From NCBI GenBank assembly GCA_944377745.1, contig CALWFV010000012.1:1-64000 (forward strand): a DNA stretch of 64,000 nt, read 5' to 3'. Of the stretch, positions 25,470 through 34,307 are shown one piece after another (within the stretch, counting starts at the first letter, position 1; each line of letters starts with the position of its first letter). The DNA comes from an uncultured Mediterraneibacter sp. GTDB taxonomy: Bacteria; Bacillota; Clostridia; Lachnospirales; Lachnospiraceae. A program made the translations under genes and the position numbers. Below the pieces are notes generated by a model. The model saw only the letters and a list, made by a program, of their open reading frames with translations, searched no databases and was not told where the DNA came from.

Positions 25470-26135
25470 ATGCCTATTTTACAGACAACAGATTTGAAAA
25501 AATACTATGGGGTCGAGCCGAATATTACAAAGGCTCTGGACGGCGTTTCTCTCTCGGTAGAACGCGGGGAATTTGTCGCTATCGTCGGCACATCTGGAAG
25601 CGGCAAGTCCACGTTGCTGAATATGATCGGCGGTCTGGATGTTCCTACTTCCGGCAAGGTTATTGTGGATGGCAAAGACTTGTCTACGCTGAAAGACGAG
25701 CAGCTTACCATTTTCCGCAGACGGAAAATCGGTTTTATCTTTCAGAATTACAACCTTGTCCCCGTTCTCAATGTTTACGAGAATATCGTCTTACCTGTGG
25801 AACTGGACGGCGATCAGGTAGACAAAAAATATATGCAGGAAGTTGTTTGTATGCTGGGTTTGGAAGATAAGCTGAATAATATGCCGAACAATCTTTCCGG
25901 CGGTCAGCAGCAGCGCGTTGCCATTGCCCGCGCCCTGGTATCTAAACCGGCGATCGTGCTGGCAGACGAGCCGACTGGCAATCTTGATAGCCGGACGAGC
26001 GGCGATGTCCTCGGTCTGCTGAAAGTCACCAGTCAAAAATTTCATCAAACCCTCGTAATGATTACCCACAATAACGAGATTGCCCAGCTTGCAGATCGGA
26101 TTATCCGTATTGAGGATGGGAAAATTACGGAGTAA
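25470..26135 (+). CDS. ABC transporter ATP-binding protein (MacB/Bce-type)
   Basis: The 221-residue ATPase has Walker [10 protein letters not shown] (40-48), the Q-loop in [20 protein letters not shown], signature LSGGQQQR (142-149) and Walker B IVLADEP (162-168). The start at 25470 has AAAGGTGG upstream and follows the promoter at 25433. A longer frame from 25137 lies inside the kinase gene and is rejected. It pairs with the FtsX-like permease 12 nt downstream. Confidence 0.93.
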   Translation: MPILQTTDLKKYYGVEPNITKALDGVSLSVERGEFVAIVGTSGSGKSTLLNMIGGLDVPTSGKVIVDGKDLSTLKDEQLTIFRRRKIGFIFQNYNLVPVLNVYENIVLPVELDGDQVDKKYMQEVVCMLGLEDKLNNMPNNLSGGQQQRVAIARALVSKPAIVLADEPTGNLDSRTSGDVLGLLKVTSQKFHQTLVMITHNNEIAQLADRIIRIEDGKITE

Positions 26136-26147
26136 GGGGGCTGGAAA

Positions 26148-28658
26148 ATGAATGACATATTATTTGGAAACAATAATCAGACGGTCATTAAACATCTTGC
26201 AAAAAAGAGTTACCGTTCTAATAAACGCAGAAATATGATTGTTATCGTTGCACTGGCCTTGACTGCTTTTATGATAACATCGGTATTTAGTCTGGGGTGC
26301 AGTTACTTTGAAACTTTCCAAATGCAGCAAACCCGTTCTATGGGAACAACAGCAGACGTAGCAATTAGAAACCTTACAGAAGCCCAGATAGAAGAATTGA
26401 AACGCTCTGATTTAGTAACTGCCGTTGGCATTAGTCAAAGGTTGGGACGTGTTGACACAGCAGATATAGGGGACGCTTTACTGGGGATTTCATGGATAGA
26501 TGAAATTGAATGGGAACAACATCGTGTCCCGACAATATCAGATGTGTATGGCAATTACCCGCAGGCTGAAAACGAAGTTATGCTGCCCGTTTGGGCATTA
26601 AACAAGATGGGTATATCTAATCCTCAAATAGGGATGAATATAACCTTGTCTTATCAACTCGGAAACAATTATCAGTATATAACAGATGAATTTCAGCTAT
26701 CAGGTTATTATACGGATTATACCGTCTCGCGTGTAGGAAACCGAGGTTCGGTTTATGTATCCGAAATTTTTGCCGAGCATTCAGGTCTTACATTTAGTGA
26801 TATAACCAGCGGGATGCTTTCTTTTTCCGGCAATGATGACGTTGAGCGTTCCTGCGAAAAGTTAAAAGATGAGATAACTTTCACAGAGGGACAAACTTTT
26901 GAAATCGTCCCATCGACCCAAAGCAATTCTGCGTCTATTATTGCTGCAATGGCCTTTGTTATTGCAGTAATTATTATCAGCGGTTATCTGCTAATTTATA
27001 ATATTCTTTATATCTCAATTTCAAAAGATACTCGTTTTTATGGGCAGCTTAAAACAATAGGTGCAACGAAAAGGCAAATCAAAAAACTTGTTCGCTGGCA
27101 AGTGTTCAGAACATCTGTTATAGGTATTCCCGTAGGGCTTCTTGTGGGAGCGCTTGTTTCGTTAATCATTGTACCTTTTGCAATGAATATGATGTATTCG
27201 GGCAATAGCACTCTTGGAGTAAAAGTGTCTTTCTCGCCTATTATTTTCATCGGAGCAGCTATTTTTACACTCTTAACTGCGGTTATCGGCAGTATGAAGC
27301 CCGCTAAAATTGCAGGGAGCATATCGCCTATCGCCGCTTCACAATACAATGCTGTGTCTGTCAAGAATATGAAAAAGAGAAAAGCCCATAGATTAAGATT
27401 GTCCAGAATGGCTTTGAGCAACATTTTTAGAAATCCGAAAAGTGCAGTCTTGACATTTACATCTCTGTTTTTGGGTTTAATGCTATTTTTGATTGCGTCG
27501 GGTCTTTTGTCGAGTTTAAGTGCGGAAAATTTTGTCAGCCAATGGGGAGAAAGTGATTTTGCAGTAACTTACAGTATTCAGGAAGAAGAAAATTTGATCA
27601 CTGATGAAATATTGAAAGAAATCGAGGCAATAGATGGTATCGAAAATATGCGCGTCACATACTCGGCTTCTCCGCAAACAACAATGCCTGTTATCTACGA
27701 TCAAGATGTATTCGGCAAATATATTGACTCTCTCAATGGTGTGTCCGGGCTTGATTTTTCAGACGCAGAAACATTGAAAAACTATACCGATAATTTTTTT
27801 AGCGGCGTCTATGGGATTGATACAAAATATGTAAAAGAAGTCAATAGCAGCCTTGAAATGCCTATTGATCTGAATGCTTTTGAAAATGGTGATGTTGTAT
27901 TATTGTCTGCTATGACAGATGATGATGGAAATCCTTTAATCCAGCCAGGACAGTCTATTACTGTGATTGGAGAAACAGGAAAACATACTTTTACAGTGGC
28001 AAGCGGTTTTTTGGATGCGGATTTTCAAAGCGGACGCGGCAACGAAAGAGGAACAGCCCCCGATTTGTATATCAGCCAGCAAGCATTAAAGATGCTCTCA
28101 CCCGAAGTAAAGATATTCCGCATAGCATTTGATACAATCAACAGCAAGAACGATGAAAGGATTTTATCAGAACTTCAAACAATAACGGCTTCTTCTTCCG
28201 GGATTGATATTCAATCAAGATATGAGCGCGGAAAAGAAATAGAAAGTTATCTTTTTACTTCACGGGTTTTGGCAATGGGGCTATCGTCCGTACTTTTGCT
28301 CATTGGGATAATGAACTTTATCAATACGATGTTTGTTAGTGTTAACACGCGAAAGCATGAATTTGCTACTCTTGAAAGTATTGGAATGACAAAAAAGCAA
28401 ATCCGCCAGGTTTTACTATTCGAGGGCGGGTATCATTGGATTATCTCTTTTTTACTGCTTGCCACGTTAGGAACTGGAATATATCTACCGTTGTACGCAG
28501 CCTTTAGGCAAGTTGCTTCCTATGCGGCTTTTAGCTATCCGATAATTCCTTTGGTAATTGCAGCATTTATAATCCTTGCCATTTGTCTTGCGGTTCCTAT
28601 TTTAACCTTCCGCATGGATATTAAAGCATCTGTTACGGAACGATTGCAGCAAAGTTAA
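26148..28658 (+). CDS. FtsX-like ABC transporter permease
   Basis: The 836-residue membrane protein has about eight membrane segments in two FtsX-type sets. They are near 31-53, 265-290, 325-350 and 363-383, then 435-455, 700-720, 765-790 and 795-820. Two large outside domains (about 54-260 and 456-690) separate them. This layout fits MacB/Vex-type permeases that act on peptides or envelope stress rather than sugars. The gene is visibly richer in A and T than the flanking carbohydrate genes, consistent with transfer. The substrate is unknown; antimicrobial peptide resistance or sensing is an inference from the kinase and ABC layout. Confidence 0.88.
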   Translation: MNDILFGNNNQTVIKHLAKKSYRSNKRRNMIVIVALALTAFMITSVFSLGCSYFETFQMQQTRSMGTTADVAIRNLTEAQIEELKRSDLVTAVGISQRLGRVDTADIGDALLGISWIDEIEWEQHRVPTISDVYGNYPQAENEVMLPVWALNKMGISNPQIGMNITLSYQLGNNYQYITDEFQLSGYYTDYTVSRVGNRGSVYVSEIFAEHSGLTFSDITSGMLSFSGNDDVERSCEKLKDEITFTEGQTFEIVPSTQSNSASIIAAMAFVIAVIIISGYLLIYNILYISISKDTRFYGQLKTIGATKRQIKKLVRWQVFRTSVIGIPVGLLVGALVSLIIVPFAMNMMYSGNSTLGVKVSFSPIIFIGAAIFTLLTAVIGSMKPAKIAGSISPIAASQYNAVSVKNMKKRKAHRLRLSRMALSNIFRNPKSAVLTFTSLFLGLMLFLIASGLLSSLSAENFVSQWGESDFAVTYSIQEEENLITDEILKEIEAIDGIENMRVTYSASPQTTMPVIYDQDVFGKYIDSLNGVSGLDFSDAETLKNYTDNFFSGVYGIDTKYVKEVNSSLEMPIDLNAFENGDVVLLSAMTDDDGNPLIQPGQSITVIGETGKHTFTVASGFLDADFQSGRGNERGTAPDLYISQQALKMLSPEVKIFRIAFDTINSKNDERILSELQTITASSSGIDIQSRYERGKEIESYLFTSRVLAMGLSSVLLLIGIMNFINTMFVSVNTRKHEFATLESIGMTKKQIRQVLLFEGGYHWIISFLLLATLGTGIYLPLYAAFRQVASYAAFSYPIIPLVIAAFIILAICLAVPILTFRMDIKASVTERLQQS

Positions 28659-28667
28659 AATATATAG

Positions 28668-28817
28668 ATAGAGGTGAAACGTATTTATGCCCATTTCATT
28701 CTCGGCATGACCAAAAAGGATATTGCCCAGGCAGAAGGCGTCCATGAGAAAGTCGTGCGGGTCGCCATCGAGCGGGGTCTGCGAAGCCTGGAAAAAATTT
28801 TGAAAAAAGTTCTGTAA
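28668..28817 (+). pseudogene. Sigma-70 region 4 remnant from a mobile element
   Basis: The frame contains RIYAHFILGMTKKDIAQAEG and VHEKVVRVAIERGLRSLEKI, followed by a stop. This is the helix-turn-helix end of small sigma factors carried by conjugative elements of Clostridia. The upstream domain is missing: a stop lies at 28665-28667, and the GTG at 28674 has no ribosome site. It directly follows the ABC permease and suggests that the cassette came with an integrative element now mostly lost. Confidence 0.6.
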
Positions 28818-28871
28818 GGCGTACCGATTTAGGTCAAAAAATGAAATGGTATATGAGAGGCAGTCAAAGCC

Positions 28872-28890
28872 TCGGGCCACATTGGCCCGA
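28872..28890 (-). terminator. Possible terminator of the GH3/small-protein operon
   Basis: TCGGGCCA (28872-28879) and TGGCCCGA (28883-28890) form an 8-bp stem with a 3-nt loop. On the minus strand GGCTTT follows, a weak U-run. It lies 24 nt beyond the last gene of the operon. Confidence 0.4.
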
Positions 28891-28913
28891 AGTTCAGACA
28901 AGCCTTCCATCAT

Positions 28914-29054
28914 TTAAAACAAAATCTTTCTTCGGGCAATCAGAAGCCGGATCCCGCTCACCAGGGCAGACGCTCCCACAGCAATCGCAAAGATCCCTGC
29001 CACTACATTCATAATTCCCGAACTCTTAACTATATTATAAATTTTTTCTTTCAT
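28914..29054 (-). CDS. 46-residue membrane protein coupled to GH3
   Basis: Its ATG overlaps the GH3 stop (ATGA at 29051-29054), so translation should be coupled. The product starts MKEKIYNIVKSSGIMN and continues with a hydrophobic VVAGIFAIAVGASALVSG segment and a basic end (IRLLIARRKILF). A single-span or hairpin membrane protein is likely. I recall similar short proteins in Lachnospiraceae but know no function. Because GH3 is cytoplasmic, this peptide might anchor the enzyme or the symporter at the membrane, but that is speculation. Confidence 0.65.
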   Translation of the reverse strand: MKEKIYNIVKSSGIMNVVAGIFAIAVGASALVSGIRLLIARRKILF

Positions 29055-31621
29055 ATTTCTGTTTCTTTCTCTATTCCGTGAATCCTGTGCAGCATACTCA
29101 GCAGATGTCCTGCTGCCGTCTCCATCTGTTCCCTCGTCACTCTTCCTTCCTCATATCCTTTCAGGATCTGGCGGATTACCAGCGGTCCGCCCGGCATGAC
29201 GATATCATTTCCCGCAGCCACAGCGTCCGCTCCGTCCACCACGACGTCCATATCGCCCCAGTCTGTCACCACAGCGCCTTCAAATCCCCACTCTTCCCGC
29301 AGGATATGGGTACACAGATCCTTACTCCCTCCGGCGAAGACGCCGTTGATCTTGTTGAACGACGTCATGATACAGGCGATATGCGCTTCTCTCACCAGCA
29401 TCTCAAAAGGCTTCAGGTAAAGTTCCCTCGCGGAGCGCTCTGTCAGTATGGAGTCAACAGCGTCCACATTTTTCCCTGCATTTCCCCTGCGGAACGTCTC
29501 CTGCTCATTGACCGCGAAATGCTTCGGACACACGATGACCGGACGGCCTTCCTGCACTCCTTTTGCGATCTCGCAGGCGCATACGCCGGTCAGGTACGGG
29601 TCTTCGGAGAAGTATTCAAAGTTCCTGCCGCACAGAGGATTCCGATGGAGGTTCACCGCCGGGGCAAGCCAGACGTTCACTTGCTGTTCCTCGCACTCCG
29701 CTCCCGCTGCGTCCCCGAACATCCGCCACACTTTCCGGTCGAAGGAGCAGGCGATGAGCATCTCCGTAGGCCATGCGATGCCGCCGGTTCCCGCAGGACC
29801 GTCTTTGTAGAAGACGGATTCGATCCCCTTTCTCTCGATCGCCGGAGAAACGTACCCCGGATAGCCGGTGGGATGACTGTTGGTCGTCAGCGGATTCCCG
29901 TCTGCGTCGAAGATCGTGGACGGGTCGCTGCGGTTGCCTACCGCCGCGAAAGGCGTTCCCGGACCGTAACCCACGCAGAGGGCGGAGAGTTCTTCAATAG
30001 ACAGATTGGAAAGATTCTCTCTGTATTCCGTCTCCGACAACTGCTTCTTCCCGTCAGCTAAGTTCTCTTTTTTGGCACGGATGCTTTCCCATTGCTCACA
30101 GATATCCTCTGACGTGATATGAAGCACGAGCCTTCCGCTCATTTCTCGAGTATCCGCCGCTGCCTGCGTTCCCTTCAGCTCTGCTCTATGCCCTGCCCTC
30201 TTTCCTTTCTGCGTCAGGAACTCCACTTTCCCTCTGTTGCATTCCGCGATGCCCAGACGGTTCGCGCACTGCTCCACAAGGATCGTTTCATCCGCACAGA
30301 TCATACCTGCCGGAGAGGTATCTGCAGATGAGTTTCCCATCCGCAGGAGATATGCGCCCTCATCGATCACCCACGCTGCCCGCTTCTCATCATAGGCAGC
30401 CAGTTCCCGCCACGGGATGAGGATCCTCAGAGTCTCTGTTCTGCCCGGAGCCAGCAGGGACGTCTTTTCAAATCCTTTCAGCTCCTGATATGGGCGTTCT
30501 ATCGTATTCGTCTGCCCGCCATCGTTTTCCTGACCAACTTCATTCTCCTGATCACATGCGGACAGATAGATCTGGACGACTTCCTTTCCTGCTCTGTCCC
30601 CGGTATTCTTGACTCTGGCAGTCACCTCTATGCCGTCAGCGGTCTTCTTCATCCCGGAAGTGCTGATCTCAAAAGAGGTATAAGAAAGACCGAAGCCGAA
30701 GGGGTAAAGGACAGGTTTCCCAAAGGTGTCAAAATACCGGTAGCCTGTATAGATATCCTCCCGGTACAAGGTCACCGGGCTTTTCACAAATCCCCTGCTC
30801 CCGTTTTCTTCCGCAGAAAGCCCATATGTCTCGTAGTCCGCAATCTGATCCAGATGTTCTTTGTCCCATGAAAAATATTTTGCCGACGGATAATCTTCGT
30901 AATGCTCCGCCACGGTCACTGCCATTTTCCCCGAAGGGGTGACCTGTCCGGTCAGTATCTCCGCCAGCGCTGCAGCTCCCTCTTCTCCGGGGATCCCCAG
31001 AAATACCAGGCTTTTGATCTCCGGATATTTCCCAATCCACGACAGATCGATCAGTCCGTTTACGTTGAGGATGACCGCCACGTCTGCAAAATGGGTGCAC
31101 ACCTCTTTCACCAGCTTTTCTTCGGTTTTTGTCAGGTAATAGTCTTCCGTGAGATGCCGGTCGCACTCTTCTCCGCCGGAATTCCTGCCGATTACAAGCA
31201 CCGCCGTATCTGTTTTCTCCGCCGCCTGATAGATCAGCGTGCCCGGCACCTCATACTCTTCAAGGGGCGGGCGGTATTTCCCGAAGATCTCGTACATGAT
31301 CCCGCTGTTGACCATCTCGCTGACCTTTGTCCAGTCAAACTCGTCCTGCTCCGTCACCGGTTCTGTCTCTGCTTTATATTGATAAAAGCCTTTCAGCAGA
31401 GGCTCCGCGGTCAGCCCCCGTTTCTCGCACTCTTCCAGGATCGTGCCGCAGCCCGCCACATTTGCGCCGCCGGACCCGTTCCCGGAATACAGCGTGCCGA
31501 TCTGCGTCCTGCCGAAAAAGGCGACCATCTTCCCCTCGTCAAAGGGCAGAAGACGACCGTCATTTTTCAGCAGCACGATAGATTCCTCCGCAATCTTTCT
31601 CGCAATTAACTTTCTGTCCAT
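29051..31621 (-). CDS. GH3 beta-glycosidase with inverted domain order
   Basis: From the start at 31621 (AAGGAG 6 nt upstream) the enzyme has 856 residues. The sandwich domain comes first (KIAEESIVLLKNDGRLLPFD at about 7-26), then the Fn3-like domain (LYPFGFGLSYTSFE). The TIM barrel is last, with KDGPAGTGG, KHFAVNEQE and the nucleophile Asp in GAVVTDWGDM near 786. This is the permuted GH3 type, like the gene at 15075. There is no signal peptide. The 76-nt gap before it holds a GC-rich hairpin. An N-terminal extension to 31750 is out of keeping with the family and is not used. Specificity is unknown. Confidence 0.9.
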   Translation of the reverse strand: MDRKLIARKIAEESIVLLKNDGRLLPFDEGKMVAFFGRTQIGTLYSGNGSGGANVAGCGTILEECEKRGLTAEPLLKGFYQYKAETEPVTEQDEFDWTKVSEMVNSGIMYEIFGKYRPPLEEYEVPGTLIYQAAEKTDTAVLVIGRNSGGEECDRHLTEDYYLTKTEEKLVKEVCTHFADVAVILNVNGLIDLSWIGKYPEIKSLVFLGIPGEEGAAALAEILTGQVTPSGKMAVTVAEHYEDYPSAKYFSWDKEHLDQIADYETYGLSAEENGSRGFVKSPVTLYREDIYTGYRYFDTFGKPVLYPFGFGLSYTSFEISTSGMKKTADGIEVTARVKNTGDRAGKEVVQIYLSACDQENEVGQENDGGQTNTIERPYQELKGFEKTSLLAPGRTETLRILIPWRELAAYDEKRAAWVIDEGAYLLRMGNSSADTSPAGMICADETILVEQCANRLGIAECNRGKVEFLTQKGKRAGHRAELKGTQAAADTREMSGRLVLHITSEDICEQWESIRAKKENLADGKKQLSETEYRENLSNLSIEELSALCVGYGPGTPFAAVGNRSDPSTIFDADGNPLTTNSHPTGYPGYVSPAIERKGIESVFYKDGPAGTGGIAWPTEMLIACSFDRKVWRMFGDAAGAECEEQQVNVWLAPAVNLHRNPLCGRNFEYFSEDPYLTGVCACEIAKGVQEGRPVIVCPKHFAVNEQETFRRGNAGKNVDAVDSILTERSARELYLKPFEMLVREAHIACIMTSFNKINGVFAGGSKDLCTHILREEWGFEGAVVTDWGDMDVVVDGADAVAAGNDIVMPGGPLVIRQILKGYEEGRVTREQMETAAGHLLSMLHRIHGIEKETEI

Positions 31622-31636
31622 ATCTGCTCCTTCCGG

Positions 31637-31657
31637 CCGCCGGCATAGGGCCGGCGG
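31637..31657 (-). other. GC-rich intercistronic hairpin between two GH3 genes
   Basis: CCGCCGGC (31637-31644) pairs with GCCGGCGG (31650-31657) around a 5-nt loop, just before the ribosome site of the downstream GH3. No U-run follows, so stabilisation or modulation of the mRNA is more likely than termination. Confidence 0.4.
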
Positions 31658-31697
31658 ACCTTCTCCAGTGTTTCTCCTGTCTTCTTCTGTCTTTCTT

Positions 31698-34262
31698 CTA
31701 CCTTTTCGCTTCCGTCTCAACTCCGGCGTAAAATGTCCGCTCCGCTCCATTGATCCACCCGTCTCGTGTGATCCGGAATTCTCCTGTTAAGCGGATATCC
31801 TCGGAAGAGCTTCCGATCTCCACGTCGATATCCCCGCGCTCCACTTTCCAGCGCATTTCTCTGTCAAGGAACGCCGTCTGATCCGCCTTTACCGTAAATG
31901 TCACCCGGATCTTCTCTTTCGGTTCTATGTGGATCCGGCAGAAACCTGCAAGTTCTTTCACCGGTCTTGTCATACTGGCGAAGCGGTCCCTCAGATAAAG
32001 CTGTACCACCTCGTCGCCTGCCCGGTCTCCGGCGTTTTCTACCGTACAGCGGATCCTGACTTCCCCGTCCGGCTCCACTTCTGCTTTATTGATCTCCAGA
32101 TCCCCATAAGAAAATCTGGTGTAGGACAGTCCGTGCCCGAAGCAGTATCTCGGCGTATGGGGCAGATCCACGTAATTGACGAATCCGATGCTCTCCTGCT
32201 GATGCCATGCCGACCCGTTGGGGTGGTTATAAAAGACTGGGATCTGTCCCGCGTTATATGCCACCGATACGGGCAGTTTTCCGCCCGGATTGTATGCACC
32301 CAGCAGGACGTCTGCCACGGCCTGTGCCCCGGACTCTGCCGGGCTCCACGCCTCCACGATCGCGTCCAGATACCGGTCCGCTGTATCGCTGGAGATCGGT
32401 CTGCCGTCAAAGTGGACGCCGATCAGAGTCTTTCCACATGCCGCCGCTGCCCGGATAAACGCATCCTGACACTCCGGCAGATTAATATTTGCCGCGTCCA
32501 CTCCTTCTCCCATGGTCGCCATGGAACAGGTGCCGTGCTTTCCTCCCAGTGTCAGGATCACCGCATCGGCTTCCTTCACTGCTTTCAGGGCTTCCTCGAA
32601 TCCGCTTTCGTCCGCCCCTGCCACCGGGTAGCCGTAAGCATACAGGATCTCTGTGTCCGGCATCCGCAGTTTCAGTTCTTCCAGCAGACTCCTGCACTCC
32701 GGTTTCTGCAGACACAGGATATCGTCGAAGAGCTTCGCCTCATCGGACTGGATCTGCGTCCCCGGCACATACTCCACCGGTTCTCCGTCGGGCAGCACCG
32801 CACTGGCGGGCAGCACCTCGCCGCCGGACCGCACCTCGCCACCGGACGTCCCGGACTGATCTGTCTGTGCATCGCTTTTCACCGGTTCCGTATCCAGCCG
32901 TCCCGACTCCGGGCTGTCCTCCACTCCTGCGATGGAGCTTTTCACGGCATAGACGGACTCCATCATGCACAGATGGGTGTATCCCCCGAAGAACTTCCGG
33001 GCGCAGTCTGCATGGGGACCGATGACAGCCAGCTTCCGTATCTTCCCTGACAGCGGGAGCGCTCCGTTATTTTTCAGAAGGATCATGGACTCTCTCGCAG
33101 ACTGGAGGGACAGTTCCGCACCCTCTGGCTTATGGAAGATCCTGTGCAGTTCCTCTTCGTCTGCCGCAAAGGGATGCTCAAAGAGCCCCATTCGGAATTT
33201 GGCTTCCAGCACCCGCAGCACCGTTCGGTCCAGAAGCTTAATATCCGCCTGTCCGCTGCGGAACATCTCCTTTAGTTCTTCTCCATAACCGGCGGCTTTC
33301 GGCATCTCCATGTCCATCCCCGCCTCCATTGCCAGCAGTCCGGTCTCTGCCATAGTCTCCCCGATACGCTGTACTTCATGGGCGTTGCTTATCCCGCCGT
33401 AATCGCTGACAGCCAGTCCGTCGAATCCCATCCTCTCCCGCAGAAGTTCTGTCAGGAGACGACGGGAGACAGAGGCAGGTTCTCCGTCGATGGAGTTGTA
33501 GCAGGGCATGATGCCTTTTAACCCGGATTCTGTGATCGCAGCCTGAAACGGCTTCCCGTAGATTTCTTCCAGCAGCCGGGGCGGCGTATCGCTCTGGCTT
33601 CCGTGGATCCCGCCCTGGGAATTGTGGAATCCGAGGAAATGCTTCGCCACGCTCTCAGGCCTCCTGCCGTCCGCCTGTGTGGTCTGCACACCTCTTGTAT
33701 ATGCCGCTCCAAGGGCAGAGGCAAGAGCCGGGTCTTCTCCGTAAGTCTCCCCCTGCCTGCCCATTCTGGAATCCCGGGAAATATCAAGCACCGGGGCAAG
33801 TATATGAGTGATCCCGCAGGCAGCCTCCTGCTCTGCCACGATCCCCGCAATCTTCTCCTCCAGCTCCGGGTCCCAGCCCGAGCCCCGGGCGATCCCTGAC
33901 GGGAAGCTGGTGCTCTCCTGGATAAATCCGCCGCACAGTCCTTCCATATGGAAGATTGCAGGGATGTGATGGGGGCTCTGCGCCATGACCGTCTCCTGCA
34001 TCTTTCGCTGCCACGCCGCAGCTTCGTCCAGTAAATGGATCCTGCGCATCTCCAGCGTGCTCACCTGTCCGATCCCGTAAGGTATCTCTTTTGCCTGCTG
34101 TTTCATATCGTCAAAGCTGTCTCCAAAGGGGAAGATGCACGTAAGCTGCGCCATCTTTTCCTCCAGCGTAAGCTCTGCCAAAAGTTCCCGTGCCCGCTCC
34201 GCCGGACTTTTTGTCGTGTCCCTGTATCCTGTGTCTCTGTATTCTGTCTTCCTGCTCATCAT
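31698..34262 (-). CDS. GH3 beta-glucosidase/xylosidase-like enzyme, canonical order
   Basis: The 854-residue enzyme has the usual GH3 order. The TIM barrel comes first (ELTLEEKMAQLTCIFPFGD; GRQGETYGEDP; KHFLGFHNSQGG; nucleophile Asp in DGLAVSDYGG near 284). The sandwich domain follows (ARESMILLKNNGALPLSG), and an Fn3-like domain ends it (YCFGHGLSYTRFSYGDLE). A Ser/Gly-rich insert near 450-490 contains SGGEVRSGGEV. There is no signal peptide. It lies 45 nt behind the GH78 gene in a multi-gene unit with the upstream symporter. The barrel resembles xylan 1,4-beta-xylosidase and BglX groups. Confidence 0.9.
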   Translation of the reverse strand: MMSRKTEYRDTGYRDTTKSPAERARELLAELTLEEKMAQLTCIFPFGDSFDDMKQQAKEIPYGIGQVSTLEMRRIHLLDEAAAWQRKMQETVMAQSPHHIPAIFHMEGLCGGFIQESTSFPSGIARGSGWDPELEEKIAGIVAEQEAACGITHILAPVLDISRDSRMGRQGETYGEDPALASALGAAYTRGVQTTQADGRRPESVAKHFLGFHNSQGGIHGSQSDTPPRLLEEIYGKPFQAAITESGLKGIMPCYNSIDGEPASVSRRLLTELLRERMGFDGLAVSDYGGISNAHEVQRIGETMAETGLLAMEAGMDMEMPKAAGYGEELKEMFRSGQADIKLLDRTVLRVLEAKFRMGLFEHPFAADEEELHRIFHKPEGAELSLQSARESMILLKNNGALPLSGKIRKLAVIGPHADCARKFFGGYTHLCMMESVYAVKSSIAGVEDSPESGRLDTEPVKSDAQTDQSGTSGGEVRSGGEVLPASAVLPDGEPVEYVPGTQIQSDEAKLFDDILCLQKPECRSLLEELKLRMPDTEILYAYGYPVAGADESGFEEALKAVKEADAVILTLGGKHGTCSMATMGEGVDAANINLPECQDAFIRAAAACGKTLIGVHFDGRPISSDTADRYLDAIVEAWSPAESGAQAVADVLLGAYNPGGKLPVSVAYNAGQIPVFYNHPNGSAWHQQESIGFVNYVDLPHTPRYCFGHGLSYTRFSYGDLEINKAEVEPDGEVRIRCTVENAGDRAGDEVVQLYLRDRFASMTRPVKELAGFCRIHIEPKEKIRVTFTVKADQTAFLDREMRWKVERGDIDVEIGSSSEDIRLTGEFRITRDGWINGAERTFYAGVETEAKR

Positions 34263-34307
34263 TCTTCTCCCTGCTGCTCATTCTTATTTTTTTATTTTTC
34301 CGGCTTA

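Noticed and set aside
29078..30061. Long plus-strand ORF of 327 codons
   Set aside because: Antisense shadow of the GH3 gene at 29051, with no family features.
31929..33050. Long plus-strand ORF of 373 codons
   Set aside because: Antisense shadow of the canonical GH3 gene; composition typical of GC-rich reverse frames.
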